Source: Beijerinckia indica subsp. indica ATCC 9039
GTDB taxonomy: Bacteria; Pseudomonadota; Alphaproteobacteria; Rhizobiales; Beijerinckiaceae
NCBI RefSeq assembly: GCF_000019845.1
Contig: NC_010581.1
Location: forward strand, 1,431,501 to 1,495,500
Direction of reading: 5' to 3'
Length of the DNA: 64,000 nucleotides
Both the position numbers and the translations under genes were made by a program. Shown here in pieces: positions 23,557-33,388 of this stretch; the stretch's first letter is position 1; every line of letters starts with the position of its first letter. The notes beneath the pieces were generated by a model, which saw only the letters and a program-made list of their open reading frames with translations, ran no database searches and was not told the DNA's origin.

Positions 23557-24567
23557 TCAATGATCACCAATCTTATAATGTTCCGCGAGGAAGGCATCGA
23601 TCGCGGTGAGAAAGGCCTCCGGCTGTTCAACATGCGGCACATGGCCAGCATTCGCGATTTCCACCAGTTTTCCATCCGGCAGGTCTTTGAGGGCGGAGCG
23701 GCCAAGTTGAGGCCAATGGCCGAGTGACTTGATGTCTTCGGGGCTAGCGTAACGGCGGAAGAAAACGCTGCGGTCGCCCTGGCCAATCGTTAAGAGAACC
23801 GGCATGTGCAACAATGAATATTCGTGTCGGATCGGCTGCTCATAAATCATTTGATAGATCAAGGCCGAGGCTTTGGCCGCACGGGGATATTCGCCACTTT
23901 GCAGAAGCCGCGTGAAGATCTCGACCTGACGTTCCACCGTGCCCGGCCAGCCTGTAAAGAAGGCTTGCATGAATTTGCGATATGATTCTGGCGTTTGAGC
24001 CATTTCGGTCTGTACCAGGGTTTCAAGCGTTTGCGGCGGAATGGCGCTCCGGTAATCTTCCAACCCGATCGGATTTTCCAGCAGCAGAGCGGCCGTCAGG
24101 TCCGGATAGTCGCGGGCAAAATAAACGGCGAGCATGCCACCGAAGGAATGGCCGAGAATGGCGGCCTTGGTAACGCCTCGATGGTCGAGCAATTGTTTCG
24201 TCGCCCGCGCAAGAAGATCGAAACTATAGCGGATGTCAGGCTTGGCCGATTTGCCGAAACCGAGCTGATCGGGAACGATGACACGATATCCTTTCGTTGT
24301 CAGAAAACGAATGGTCGGGCCCCAATAATCGCCAGAAAAACTCTTTCCATGCAGCAAAACTACGGTGCCGCCGTTGGACTCTTGCGCCGGCGGCACATCC
24401 ATATAGGCCATGCGTAGAGTCTGACCTTCGAGCGTGAGATCAAAAAAGGCGACGGGATAAGGATAATCCACGGCTTCGAGTCCGATACCGAGGGGCGGTA
24501 AGGAGGGTTCTGCCGAGACCGGCAAGCCAAGGAGCAGGAAGGGGATCGGTAAAAGTGAGCGTAACAC
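23557..24567 (-). CDS. Alpha/beta hydrolase, exported
   Basis: Hydrolase of 336 residues with a signal peptide (MLRSLLPIPFLLLGLPVSA) directing it to the periplasm. The oxyanion region is VVLLHGKSFSG, the nucleophile elbow GHSFGG (S141) and the catalytic histidine is in NAGHVPHVEQPEAF near residue 314. The acid residue is probably the Asp in IGQGDRSVFF. Substrate unknown; relatives include epoxide hydrolase, haloperoxidase-like and ester hydrolases. It converges on the TIR gene and is divergent from the META-domain gene, about 90 bases away. Confidence 0.88.
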   Translation of the reverse strand: MLRSLLPIPFLLLGLPVSAEPSLPPLGIGLEAVDYPYPVAFFDLTLEGQTLRMAYMDVPPAQESNGGTVVLLHGKSFSGDYWGPTIRFLTTKGYRVIVPDQLGFGKSAKPDIRYSFDLLARATKQLLDHRGVTKAAILGHSFGGMLAVYFARDYPDLTAALLLENPIGLEDYRSAIPPQTLETLVQTEMAQTPESYRKFMQAFFTGWPGTVERQVEIFTRLLQSGEYPRAAKASALIYQMIYEQPIRHEYSLLHMPVLLTIGQGDRSVFFRRYASPEDIKSLGHWPQLGRSALKDLPDGKLVEIANAGHVPHVEQPEAFLTAIDAFLAEHYKIGDH

Positions 24568-24658
24568 CTGCCGGAACTCCGCGAGCGCTTAAAACCAGAG
24601 CGTGGGAGCGTATAGGCTTTATCATTCTTGTCGACTGAGCGGAGGGCAGGAAAAAACA

Positions 24659-25114
24659 ATGTTGCGTGAGGAAAAGGAATCCGTGTTGTCCCGTCGTGCG
24701 CTATGGGTTGGCCTCGCCGTGTCATGGCTGCTGATGGGAGCTTTTTTGGCAAAACTATCGGCGGAGCCGGCACAAGGTTCCCTCATCGGTCGTTGGCTCG
24801 CCGAGGATATTTTGGGAGGGGGCGTTATCGACCGCCTGCAATCCGTTCTGGAAATCGCAGCGGACGGCACCGTTTCCGGCAGCGGCGGCTGCAATAGAAT
24901 GCGTGGGCACGCGACCATCGACGGCGAAAAATTGTCCTTTGGTCCGCTCATCACGACACGCATGGCCTGTTCGCCGGCGGTCATGGATCAGGAAGGAAAA
25001 TTTCTCGCGAGCCTCGAAAAAGTCCGGAGTTTTCGGATCGATAACGCACAACGCAAGCTGATCCTGTTCGATGACGCGGGAAACCGTATCCTGGTCCTGG
25101 CGGCGCTATCATGA
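24659..25114 (+). CDS. META-domain (HslJ-like) lipoprotein-less membrane-anchored protein
   Basis: Protein of 151 residues with an N-terminal hydrophobic segment (residues about 13-30, signal anchor or signal peptide) and a META/HslJ domain: GRWLAEDI, then VSGSGGCNRMRGHATIDGEKLSFGPLITTRMACS, then a closing LILFDDAGNRILVL. HslJ relatives are linked to heat shock and novobiocin resistance. The ATG at 24659 is chosen for the GGAGG about 13 bases upstream; the frame is open to 24602. No lipobox cysteine is visible. Confidence 0.85.
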   Translation: MLREEKESVLSRRALWVGLAVSWLLMGAFLAKLSAEPAQGSLIGRWLAEDILGGGVIDRLQSVLEIAADGTVSGSGGCNRMRGHATIDGEKLSFGPLITTRMACSPAVMDQEGKFLASLEKVRSFRIDNAQRKLILFDDAGNRILVLAALS

Positions 25115-25388
25115 ACAGCCGTTTTTCGGCTCGCTTGTTCCATCAAGCCCTTGACCTGCGGGATATTCTCGACTAACCGAAACCCTCCTCAGGCTTGCCG
25201 AGACGAGCTTGAGGTCATGTCGGACTTGGTCCGGCTGATGACGCACCCGTGGCCCGAAGCCAGAAACCTGGCGATTTTGGCCTGTCGGCTGGCCTTTGGC
25301 TGGCAGAGGAGGGCGCGTTCCTCTCTCCCCTGGATCGAGGTAGCGTGGTTTAATGCTGCCGCGATCCGTCTCATTTTGAGGATACGCG

Positions 25389-26006
25389 ATGACGAAGCGC
25401 GCAGAAGCGAAGTATAAAATCGACCGCCGCATGGGCCAGAACATCTGGGGCCGGTCGAAGAGCCCGGTTAACCGTCGTGAATATGGACCCGGCCAGCACG
25501 GCCAGCGGCGTAAGGGCAAGCTGTCGGATTTCGGCACCCAGCTCAAGGCCAAGCAGAAGCTGAAAGGCTATTACGGCAATATTTCGGAGAAACAGTTCCG
25601 GAAATATTACGCTGAAGCCATCCGTATGAAGGGCGACTCCGGTGATAATCTCATCGGTCTTCTCGAGCGCCGCCTGGATGCCGTGGTCTATCGCGCGAAA
25701 TTCGTGCCGACCGTGTTCGCCTCGCGTCAGTTCATCAATCACGGCCATATCAAGGTCAATGGCCGCCGCGTGAACATCGCCTCCTATCAGGTCCGCGTCG
25801 GCGACGTGATCGAGGTCAAGGAAGCTTCGCGTCAATTGACTCTGGTTCTGGAAGCATCGCAGCTCGCCGAACGTGACGTGCCGGAATATTATGATGTCGA
25901 TCACGGGAAGATGAGTGCAAAGGTGACCCGCATTCCCTTGCCGAACGAGGTTCCCTATCCGGTGATCATGGAACCCAATCTCGTGATCGAGTTCTATTCC
26001 CGCTGA
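25389..26006 (+). CDS. rpsD: 30S ribosomal protein S4
   Basis: Primary 16S rRNA-binding protein of 205 residues. The N-terminal part is [21 protein letters not shown], followed by [19 protein letters not shown]; the S4 RNA-binding domain is about residues 95-160 ([41 protein letters not shown]). In alphaproteobacteria rpsD is usually a solitary gene like this. GAGG lies 10 bases before the ATG. The 274-base leader (25115-25388) contains a 9-bp hairpin (CCTCAGGCT with AGCTTGAGG, near 25188) that could take part in autoregulation, without firm evidence. A strong terminator follows. Confidence 0.98.
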   Translation: MTKRAEAKYKIDRRMGQNIWGRSKSPVNRREYGPGQHGQRRKGKLSDFGTQLKAKQKLKGYYGNISEKQFRKYYAEAIRMKGDSGDNLIGLLERRLDAVVYRAKFVPTVFASRQFINHGHIKVNGRRVNIASYQVRVGDVIEVKEASRQLTLVLEASQLAERDVPEYYDVDHGKMSAKVTRIPLPNEVPYPVIMEPNLVIEFYSR

Positions 26007-26047
26007 TTTGGACTTTGTTCCGATTGGCTTTTCAATCAGCAAGGCCG

Positions 26048-26078
26048 AGGGCGAGGCAAGTTCTCGCCCTTTTCTTTT
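26048..26078 (+). terminator. Rho-independent terminator of rpsD
   Basis: Stem AGGGCGAG/CTCGCCCT around a 7-base loop, followed by TTTTCTTTT, 42 bases after the rpsD stop. Confidence 0.8.
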
Positions 26079-26207
26079 GGGCAACAAAGAACGACAGCGG
26101 TCTTCTGTTGCTTGGATAGACTGCTATATTCAAACAGATCATTTGACCCTTGATATTTAAGGGCCTCGCCAATGGGTCGGGTAGGCTCTTGGAGAGAAGA
26201 GCATGCC

Positions 26208-26948
26208 TTAAAATGCATGCTCGTCATCGGTTTTCGTTTCGGTCGACGGAGAGACCGGACGGTGGCGCTCGAATAAGGCGCGGGCAATCGAGAACAGTGG
26301 CGTCGCGAGACGATTCAGGTCTTCGGCGCGCGAGACAAACTTGCTGCCCCGGGCTAATTCGCGATCAAGCACCGCCATGGTCTTGGCCAGGCCCGGATCA
26401 TCATCGCGGAACCAGACGGGCAGGATGCGTGTCCAGGCCAGAACCAGGCCCTGCAATTTCAACGCGCCGACAGGTCCTTCGGAATCGATGCCAGCGGCTT
26501 CGAGCATGAAACGCATCGAATTGAGGGCTTCCCGATTCATCGCCGCAGCGGCAAGCGGATCACGCCGCAACCACTCGCTGATGCCTTCCATGCCGAGCTT
26601 ATAAGGCGCGAGTGCATCCAGGCGCCGCATCAGCACGTCGAAGAGGCGTTCCTTGGTCGATTCCCCCAAAAGCTCATCGGTCGATGCATCGAGCACGATT
26701 TTATCGATTTTGCGCGAGAAGGCAGCCAGAACGGCACCTTTGGAGGGAAAGGAATCACGGAACTCCGAGAGGGATATATTGGCGCGGGCGGCAATATCAG
26801 ACAATGTGATATCTTCCCAACGCCGTTCTCCCGCCAGTTCCAACAGCGCATCGATGATCGCGTTTTTGATATCTCCGGGAAGTGTCAAGATGATCTCCCG
26901 ATCTCCGTTGAATTCGGTGCCGTAAGACGTGCTATTTTCTTCCACCAT
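26208..26948 (-). CDS. TetR family transcriptional regulator
   Basis: Repressor-type regulator of 246 residues. The HTH region is RWEDITLSDIAARANISLSEFRDSFPSKGAVLAAFSRKID at about residues 43-82; the C-terminal ligand-binding part ends with an acidic tail STETKTDDEHAF. The ATG at 26948 has GGAAGAGG upstream, preferred over the open frame to 27002. A short hairpin (GAGCATGC/GCATGCTC) spans the stop codon. No divergent or adjacent target is obvious; it sits between rpsD and proC. Confidence 0.87.
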   Translation of the reverse strand: MVEENSTSYGTEFNGDREIILTLPGDIKNAIIDALLELAGERRWEDITLSDIAARANISLSEFRDSFPSKGAVLAAFSRKIDKIVLDASTDELLGESTKERLFDVLMRRLDALAPYKLGMEGISEWLRRDPLAAAAMNREALNSMRFMLEAAGIDSEGPVGALKLQGLVLAWTRILPVWFRDDDPGLAKTMAVLDRELARGSKFVSRAEDLNRLATPLFSIARALFERHRPVSPSTETKTDDEHAF

Positions 26949-27220
26949 GGCCGCCCTCTTCCATATCATTGCTTTTGGGCGGAGTTTCCATAGCCGCCAC
27001 AATTCTTGAACGCATTTGCATCACGGAATGTTCGAGCGGGCTAATACGAAATGTAAAAAAAATTCCGTGCCACCGCAAGGACAACCTTAAGTTTTCCGTT
27101 TCATTTCAAAGCGTAACTGTATTGAAGCATAAGCGTTGCCATGAGTCTTTACAACTTTAAGGTTTATGCGTCGAACGATGGCGCATCACGCCGGGCCGTC
27201 GCGCTGGAGGACAAACTCCG

Positions 27221-27248
27221 CCTTTGAATTATGTAGTCTATTCAAAGG
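27221..27248. repeat. Hairpin 3' of proC
   Basis: Arms CCTTTGAAT/ATTCAAAGG around 10 bases, 27 bases after the proC stop on the minus strand. No T-run. The gap 26949-27275 (327 bases) holds this hairpin, the TetR promoter region and nothing else recognised. Confidence 0.35.
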
Positions 27249-27275
27249 GATTTTGAATATCCTCAAAGTGATCGG

Positions 27276-28106
27276 TCAGCCTGAGAGTTCGGCGGCCCGT
27301 TTTTGAGCCGCCGCTGCCGTGCGTTCAATAAGCGGGGCAAGACCATTCTCGGCCATCAGAATTTCAAGGGCGGCGGCGGTCGTGCCGCCGCGCGAGGTGA
27401 CGTTCTCGCGCAATTGGGCGGGGCTGGTGTCGGCTTCATGGGCTAGCAAGGCGCCACCCCCCTCGACTGTGGCGCGTGCCAGCCGCTCGGCCACGGCCGG
27501 TGGCAGACCGAGTGCCGCGCCGGCGCGGCTTAGACATTCCGCGAGATAAAACACATAGGCGGGTCCGGAACCGGAAATGGCCGTGACCGCGTCGATCAGG
27601 GATTCGTCGTCGAGCCATTCCACCGCGCCGACGGCGCCGAGCAGGGTCGTGGCGAGCGCATGCTGGTGTGGCGTCAAACCCGCGCTGGCGGCGAGGCCGG
27701 TCATGCCGTGTCCGATCGCGGCGGGAAGATTGGGCATCGCGCGGATAATGGCGCCAGCGCGCGGGAAACGTTCAGCAATATTACGGATCGTCTTGCCGGC
27801 GAGGATGGAGATGATGAGCGTGTTCTCATCGACATAGGCTTGCAGGGCAGGGGCTGCTTCTTCCAGCATCTGCGGCTTGATGGCGAGCACCAGAACGTCC
27901 GGGGCCTTCGCAGGGGGCGTGAGCGTAAAACCCTCGGTCTTGGCGCGTTCCCGCAAGGGTTCGGATGGATGCGGTTCGATCACGCCGACGCGCGCGGCCG
28001 GAAGACCCAGGGATAGCCAGCCATGCAGCAAGGCCGAACCCATTTTGCCGGCACCGGCAAGAATCAGGCTTTGGGGAAAAGCACTTTTGGCGTCGTTTGC
28101 GTCCAT
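27276..28106 (-). CDS. proC: Pyrroline-5-carboxylate reductase
   Basis: Last step of proline synthesis, reducing pyrroline-5-carboxylate with NAD(P)H. 276 residues from the ATG at 28106, close to the usual 270. Rossmann motif ILAGAGKMGSALL near residue 16-28, then LAIKPQ, RAMPNLPAAIGHG and the family signature AISGSGPAYVFYLAE; the C-terminal LRENVTSRGGTTAAALEIL is also characteristic. The open frame extends to 28181 but that leader does not match the family. It follows the YbjN gene on the same strand, 197 bases apart, as is common in alphaproteobacteria. Confidence 0.96.
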   Translation of the reverse strand: MDANDAKSAFPQSLILAGAGKMGSALLHGWLSLGLPAARVGVIEPHPSEPLRERAKTEGFTLTPPAKAPDVLVLAIKPQMLEEAAPALQAYVDENTLIISILAGKTIRNIAERFPRAGAIIRAMPNLPAAIGHGMTGLAASAGLTPHQHALATTLLGAVGAVEWLDDESLIDAVTAISGSGPAYVFYLAECLSRAGAALGLPPAVAERLARATVEGGGALLAHEADTSPAQLRENVTSRGGTTAAALEILMAENGLAPLIERTAAAAQKRAAELSG

Positions 28107-28303
28107 GGCTCTCGAGGGGATGCGAGGAAAGAGCGATGCTGGGTATTCAGCATCCTGGTCCTGCCTCTTAAACCGATCCACTTTTCAAGCAAACCGTCCT
28201 GTGTCCAAGCGGCGAGATCCGGCATGGGATTTCGTGTTGAAACAAAAAGACGTGCCTTGCGAGAACCAGAGCTGGGCTTTCAATCGGGTTTGGGACTCCG
28301 GCC

Positions 28304-28804
28304 TCAGGCATGCCCCTTGGTGACGATCATCGCTTGTTCCAGGGCCTCGCGCCCGCTGTGTCCGGCCCAGACGACGAATTGAAACGCCTGATAATAGCGT
28401 TCGCAAGCTATGACAGCATTGGTCAAAACCGTCTCGCATTGACAGCGGTTGAGATCGGCGCCGCCCGCCAGCACGATTGTGTGGCGGAACATGATGACAC
28501 CGTCCTGCGGCCAGATGTCGAAATGGCCGATCCATAATTGTTCGTTGATGAGAGAGATCAGCGCCAGAACCTCGCCATTGCGTAACGGCGGGATCTTGAG
28601 ATCGAAAACACAGGCGACATGCAGGGCTTCCATGTCCTCAAGCCAAGTGAAAGCGACATTGTAATTGGTCCATTCACCGGCAACGTTGATCGACAATTCA
28701 TCAACGCCGTCACGATCGAACGCCCATTGATGCTGCGCGGCGAGCCTTTCGACCAGATCGACCGGATGTTCGTTACGCTCGACTGCGAGATGCGGAAACG
28801 CCAT
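28304..28804 (-). CDS. YbjN domain-containing protein
   Basis: Soluble 166-residue protein of the YbjN/type III secretion chaperone-like fold. Recognised by NEHPVDLVERLAAQHQWAFDRD, ELSINVAGEWTNYNVAFTWLEDMEALHVACVF and LRNGEVLALISLINEQLWIGHFDIW, typical of alphaproteobacterial YbjN proteins that occur next to proC. Function is unsettled; in E. coli YbjN affects motility and stress tolerance. It is probably co-transcribed with proC. Confidence 0.87.
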   Translation of the reverse strand: MAFPHLAVERNEHPVDLVERLAAQHQWAFDRDGVDELSINVAGEWTNYNVAFTWLEDMEALHVACVFDLKIPPLRNGEVLALISLINEQLWIGHFDIWPQDGVIMFRHTIVLAGGADLNRCQCETVLTNAVIACERYYQAFQFVVWAGHSGREALEQAMIVTKGHA

Positions 28805-29300
28805 TACAAAGCCTCAACACGGAGATAATCAGACAATCGCGGCCACTCTTGCTTCAGACATTGTTCGGCCTGGATCGTAAAACCAGGAGCAACGGACGAC
28901 AGGATGCCCGCATGCTCTTGGGACAAGGAAGACGAAGGAATTCCCTTCAAGGAAAGGGAAGAACGCCGCTTCGATGATTCCCATTCATAAAGGAATCATA
29001 AGGACCCACCTCGAAGCAACTCTTCAGCGAGCTTCCGCTCGATTTGTCCCCCGCAGTTATTTGTGTGTTCATACAAAATCACTCTTGGATTGAGGGCAGG
29101 TTTTTGCTTCGCGTGGCAGCAGACTTAATCAGGCAGGCTTGCGTCACCCTGAATCAAACTGACGCGTTTTCAAAAAATTAGGCATCATGCCGGCCACGAT
29201 TTCAAAGGCCGCGGCTGGGGAGGTCCTGTTTTGAGAAAGAGAAGCATGGGAATGCGCCGCGCCGGTTTCGGCTGCTCCCAATAAGGTCTAGACTGCCACC
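28805..29300. other. Intergenic region, no gene recognised
   Basis: A 496-base divergent gap. At 29158-29186 it carries CTGACGCGTTTTCAAAAAAT, then TAGGCAT, which closely resembles sequence at 33058-33086; this may be part of a dispersed mosaic repeat. Small inverted repeats occur near 28940 (TTCCCTT/AAGGGAA). No RNA gene could be identified. Confidence 0.4.
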
Positions 29301-30071
29301 ATGCTGCGTCTGTTTCGAAGACCAAAGACCGCAACGGTCGATCCCGATTTCCTCGATGTGGGCCATGCGGGCGAAAGCTTGCGCATCCTTCTCAAACGCT
29401 CGCCCGGCGCGCGGCGCATGACGCTGCGGGTGCGCTCGGCGAGCCGTGATGTCGTCTTGACCATGCCGGCGCAAGGGGCCGTGCAGGATGCGAGAATTTT
29501 TGCCGAGCGCCATGTTGCCTGGATCCAGGCGCGGCTGAGCCGTCTGCCAACGCTCGTGCCTTTTCTGCCCGGGTCCGTCGTGCCGCTACGCGACGTGCCG
29601 CATCTGATTCTGGCGCGCGATGAGCGGCATAAAGGTCCCGTCTGGCTGGATACCTTACCCTATGCCGCCGAGGGAGCTCTGGGCGCGCTCTGCGTTTCGG
29701 GCGAGGCAGCCCATCATGCGCGGCGTGTGCGGGATTTTCTCATGCGGGAGGCGCGCCGTGATCTCGAAGCCGCGGTCGAGCGTCACGCAGTCAATTTGGG
29801 AACGAGGCCGAGTAAGATCAGCTTGCGGGATACGACCAGCCGCTGGGGATCCTGCTCGGCCAAAGGCGGCCTGAATTTTTCCTGGCGGTTGATTCTGGCG
29901 CCGCCCTATGTCCTCGATTATCTCGCGGCGCATGAGGTCGCGCATTTGCGCCATATGAATCATTCGGATGCTTTCTGGCGACTCGTCGCGGAGCTTTCTC
30001 CGGATGTGGATGTGGCGGAAGCTTGGCTCAAGACGCGCGGCAGCGGCCTCATGCGTTATGGCGAGCGTTGA
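29301..30071 (+). CDS. YgjP-like (DUF45, M48-type) zinc metallopeptidase
   Basis: Cytosolic protein of 256 residues of the YgjP/SprT-like DUF45 family. The zinc site is LAAHEVAHLRHMNHSDAFW (HExxH around residue 210, third ligand downstream), preceded by the family motif ISLRDTTSRWGSCSAKGGLNFSWRLILAPP. The N-terminus carries LKRSPGARRMTLRVRSA, usual for this family. Substrates are unknown. It converges on hrpB with a 13-base gap. Confidence 0.9.
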   Translation: MLRLFRRPKTATVDPDFLDVGHAGESLRILLKRSPGARRMTLRVRSASRDVVLTMPAQGAVQDARIFAERHVAWIQARLSRLPTLVPFLPGSVVPLRDVPHLILARDERHKGPVWLDTLPYAAEGALGALCVSGEAAHHARRVRDFLMREARRDLEAAVERHAVNLGTRPSKISLRDTTSRWGSCSAKGGLNFSWRLILAPPYVLDYLAAHEVAHLRHMNHSDAFWRLVAELSPDVDVAEAWLKTRGSGLMRYGER

Positions 30072-30084
30072 TGTTGATGGTCGT

Positions 30085-32562
30085 TCAACTCGGCCGTGGC
30101 TTGGCCCGCGTTGTCGGCATGGCATTGGCGGGATCGTCCGGCCAGGGATGACGGGGATAGCGGCCCTTCATTTCGCTTTTTACGGAGGCCCAGGAGCCCT
30201 TCCAGAAACCCGGTAGATCCATGGTGATCTGAATCGGCCGGCTTGCTGGGGAGAGAAGGTGGAGCGTGATGGGCACCTTGCCACCGGCGAGCGTGGGATG
30301 GTGGGCAAGACCGTAGAATTCTTGCACGCGCGCGGCTAGGACGGGCCTGCTTTCCGTATATTCAAGCGCGATGCGTGAGCCCGCGGGGGTCGTCACATGG
30401 GTCGGCGCTTCCACCTCGAGCCGGCGTTGCTGGGCAAAGGTCAGCAGGTTTTTGAGCGCGGCTTCCAAATCGTCGGGGCCGATCTCGGCAAGGGCGGTTT
30501 TTCCAATAAGAAAAGGGGCGAGCCAGTCTTCCGAGGTTTGCGACAGCGCCACGTCGGACACATCCGGCCAGTCCTCGTCCCCTTCGTTCTGACGGAGAAA
30601 CAAGACGCGGTCTCTCCATTGGGTGATGGCTTTGGTCCAAGGGAGCCGGGCTAGCCCGAGAGCGGCAAGGTTTTGGGCAAGCAAAGCGGCATTGGCTGGC
30701 GTGGGCGAGACCGGCAAATTGCGTTCTGAAAGCACAAGACGTCCAAAGCGGCGGCGGGAACGCGTCTGCAATGCTGCGCGGGAGGGCTCGAAAACGGTCT
30801 CCTCGATGGTTTCAATCCGCTCGCGAAACAGGATTTCGAGATCGCCTTCGTCGAGGGCAGCAGCCAAGAGAATCCTCTGCCTCGCGGCTTGGCCCGTGAG
30901 CTCGCCGATGGCGAGATAAGGACTTTGCGCCAGGGGACCGGTGGGATCGAGTTCTGCTGCACGGCCGTTCGCCATGAGAAAGACGCCGGTTTTATCGCGC
31001 CTTTTGGCGAGGCGATCGGGATAGGCGAGGGCGAGCAAACGTGCGGGCGAGGCTTCTGCGGCCTTGGTTTGTGCTGGCATGATGGCTTGAATCTGCCGCA
31101 GGAACAGGGCCGCGAGTTTGCGCGCCTCCTCAGCCCGCGGAGAACGATCGCGGCGAAAATTCTGGAGGCGTAGACCGAGATCGGGGCTGGTGCCGCCGAG
31201 ATTGCGTTCGACCAGCAGGACGGCGATTTCAGCGGCGCTTTGGGCCTCGCCCTTCTCGGCCGCGGCAACGATCATGGCGGCGAGACGCGGCGGCAAGGCG
31301 AGTTTGCTGATCGCCTGACCTCTTTCCGTCAATCCGTTCTCCCTATCGAGCGCGCCGATCTCCCTGAGGAGCGCGCGCGCTTCCTGGACAGCTGGTTTGG
31401 GCGGAGGATCGAGCCAGGCGAGATTGGCGGGTTCGCGCTCGCCCCAGGCGGCAAGATCCAGGACGAGGCCAGACAAATCCGCGGCCAAAATTTCCGGCGT
31501 TGTGAAGGCGGGCAGCGCGCCAGTGGCGGCTTCCTCCCAAAGGCGATAACAGACGCCGGGCTCCAGGCGGCCGGCGCGGCCACGCCGCTGGTCGGCCGCC
31601 GCGCGCGAGGCGCGACGCGTCTCAAGACGCGTGAGACCCAGTCCAGGCTCGAAACAGGGCACACGGGCAAGGCCGGAATCAATGACCACGCGAATCCCTT
31701 CGATGGTCAGAGACGTTTCGGCGATCGATGTGGCCAGAACGATTTTGCGATGGCTAAGAGGCGCTGGCGTTATGGCTTCTTCCTGGCTTGCGCGGTCGGC
31801 CGCAGCGTAAAGCGGAATGATGTCGATGGCGGGATCAGTGATGATCTCACCAAGGCGTTCTTTGACGCGCGTGATTTCCGCTTGTCCGGGAAGAAAGGCG
31901 AGAATCGAGCCTTTCTCCTCAGCGAGGGCGCGCAAAATGGCGCGCGCCATGGCGTCTTCGATCCTCTGGGCCGGATCGCGTCCGAGATAATGCGTGGTGA
32001 TGGGAAATACCCGGCCCTCGCTCTCGATGATTTTGGACTCGCCGAGCAAGGCGGACACCCGCGCGCCATCGAGCGTCGCCGACATGACGAGAAGCCGCAA
32101 ATCCTCGCAAAGCGCGCTTTGCGCCTCAATGGCGAGGGCGAGGCCGAGATCGGCGTCGAGCGAGCGCTCATGGAATTCATCGAATATGACGGCGGCCACG
32201 CCCGTAAGGCCCGGATCGGCGAGAATCATGCGGCTAAAGACACCTTCGGTCACGACTTCGATCCGGGTCGCTTCGGAGATGCGCGTTTGTGAACGCATGC
32301 GCAGGCCGATTCTCTCGCCGACGGCTTCGCCCAGCAGGGAGGCCATGCGGTTTGTCGCCGCGCGGGCGGCAAGGCGGCGCGGTTCGATCAGGATGATTTT
32401 TTTATGCGCGGAAAAAGGCGCGTCGAGGAGGGCAAGCGGAACCAGAGTCGTCTTGCCGGCACCTGGCGGAGCAACGAGCACGGCGTTCCGAGAGTGCTTG
32501 AGATGAGCCGTAATGTCCTCGAGCACGGCCTCGATCGGCAAAGGGGGAAAGCTTCGGGTCAT
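30085..32562 (-). CDS. hrpB: ATP-dependent helicase HrpB
   Basis: DEAH-type RNA helicase-like protein of 825 residues, the family's normal length. Walker A APPGAGKTT (GAGKTT at 34-39), motif II DEFH (128-131), SAT motif in LLVMSATLDG, and motif VI QRRGRAGRLEPGVCYRLW; the C-terminal HrpB-specific domain (from about residue 500) ends with the family's LPGFWKGSW(A)SVKSEMKGRYPRHPWPDDP. Function in bacteria is poorly defined. Basic tail TRAKPRPS. Confidence 0.96.
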   Translation of the reverse strand: MTRSFPPLPIEAVLEDITAHLKHSRNAVLVAPPGAGKTTLVPLALLDAPFSAHKKIILIEPRRLAARAATNRMASLLGEAVGERIGLRMRSQTRISEATRIEVVTEGVFSRMILADPGLTGVAAVIFDEFHERSLDADLGLALAIEAQSALCEDLRLLVMSATLDGARVSALLGESKIIESEGRVFPITTHYLGRDPAQRIEDAMARAILRALAEEKGSILAFLPGQAEITRVKERLGEIITDPAIDIIPLYAAADRASQEEAITPAPLSHRKIVLATSIAETSLTIEGIRVVIDSGLARVPCFEPGLGLTRLETRRASRAAADQRRGRAGRLEPGVCYRLWEEAATGALPAFTTPEILAADLSGLVLDLAAWGEREPANLAWLDPPPKPAVQEARALLREIGALDRENGLTERGQAISKLALPPRLAAMIVAAAEKGEAQSAAEIAVLLVERNLGGTSPDLGLRLQNFRRDRSPRAEEARKLAALFLRQIQAIMPAQTKAAEASPARLLALAYPDRLAKRRDKTGVFLMANGRAAELDPTGPLAQSPYLAIGELTGQAARQRILLAAALDEGDLEILFRERIETIEETVFEPSRAALQTRSRRRFGRLVLSERNLPVSPTPANAALLAQNLAALGLARLPWTKAITQWRDRVLFLRQNEGDEDWPDVSDVALSQTSEDWLAPFLIGKTALAEIGPDDLEAALKNLLTFAQQRRLEVEAPTHVTTPAGSRIALEYTESRPVLAARVQEFYGLAHHPTLAGGKVPITLHLLSPASRPIQITMDLPGFWKGSWASVKSEMKGRYPRHPWPDDPANAMPTTRAKPRPS

Positions 32563-33057
32563 GGCCCTATGTCAGGATGGATAGAAATTGGCATCGGGGT
32601 ATGTGCACGATGACCCAAAAAACGCATCGAGCCCCTTTATGGAAGACGAAATTATACAGAAACGAGAAACGGAGAAAAATCTGCTTCTTGCGAGGAAGCG
32701 CAAAGCGTGGTCAAACTGAAAGGCTTCGTGAGGTCAGATAATATAGCGTATTTTCAAATATTTAGAAGTTGATCTCGGAAGCTGGTTCCAGGAGTCGTGA
32801 GCCAACCATTTGAAGGGAATTGAAGCTTGTCTCTTCTCTCGCATTGAGGAAGAGGCTATACCGCCCTGCAAGCAAGGGGCTTTTCGACAAGGGTTTCCGC
32901 CGCTGCTTTGGAAGGCGTTTCAGGTCAGACAGGTGTCATGGAATGGCTCGGCCTCCACTCCCGTGATGTCTGATGTTTGGGAGAAAAAATGTCCCCGGGT
33001 TCAGGAGAAGGTTGTGAGATTTGCTCGCCCCTCTTTTATTCAGGGCACTTTAGCAAT

Positions 33058-33258
33058 TCTGATGCGTTTTCAAAGATCTAAGGCATTGCTCAGGGATTGG
33101 CTTGAACGAACGATGTTCGAGGGGCGATGTTGCGTTACAGGCTGTTTCACGAAAGACGCATCGATTTGACCTCATGGCCATTTGATGTTGGGCTCGACGC
33201 CACCGATTTTTGGAAAAGCCTCAACCCAAAATCGGTTATCGTTTTTAGGTTTGAGGCT
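33058..33258. repeat. Mosaic palindromic sequence upstream of kup, with interlocked hairpins
   Basis: In the 826-base gap 32563-33388, ACCGATTTT (33202-33210) pairs with AAAATCGGT (33228-33236), while AGCCTCAA (33217-33224) pairs with TTGAGGCT (33251-33258). The order is A-B-A'-B', so the two stems are interlocked. The segment 33058-33086 resembles 29158-29186. The rest of the gap shows no credible gene: a 119-codon plus frame at 32810 has no support. Confidence 0.45.
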
Positions 33259-33388
33259 CTAGCAATGGGCGCGAAAGACGCTCTTGGTTCCTTTCTCGAA
33301 TTGTCGTTTGCTGCATAAGGCAAAGATTCGAGATGGGCTCCGATGATTTTTTGTGACCATCGGGGTTGGACTTCGACAAGGATTCACC

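Noticed and set aside
31240..32292. 350-codon plus-strand open frame
   Set aside because: Antisense to hrpB.
32810..33169. 119-codon plus frame upstream of kup
   Set aside because: Unbiased codon positions, no ribosome-binding site, overlaps repeat-like sequence.
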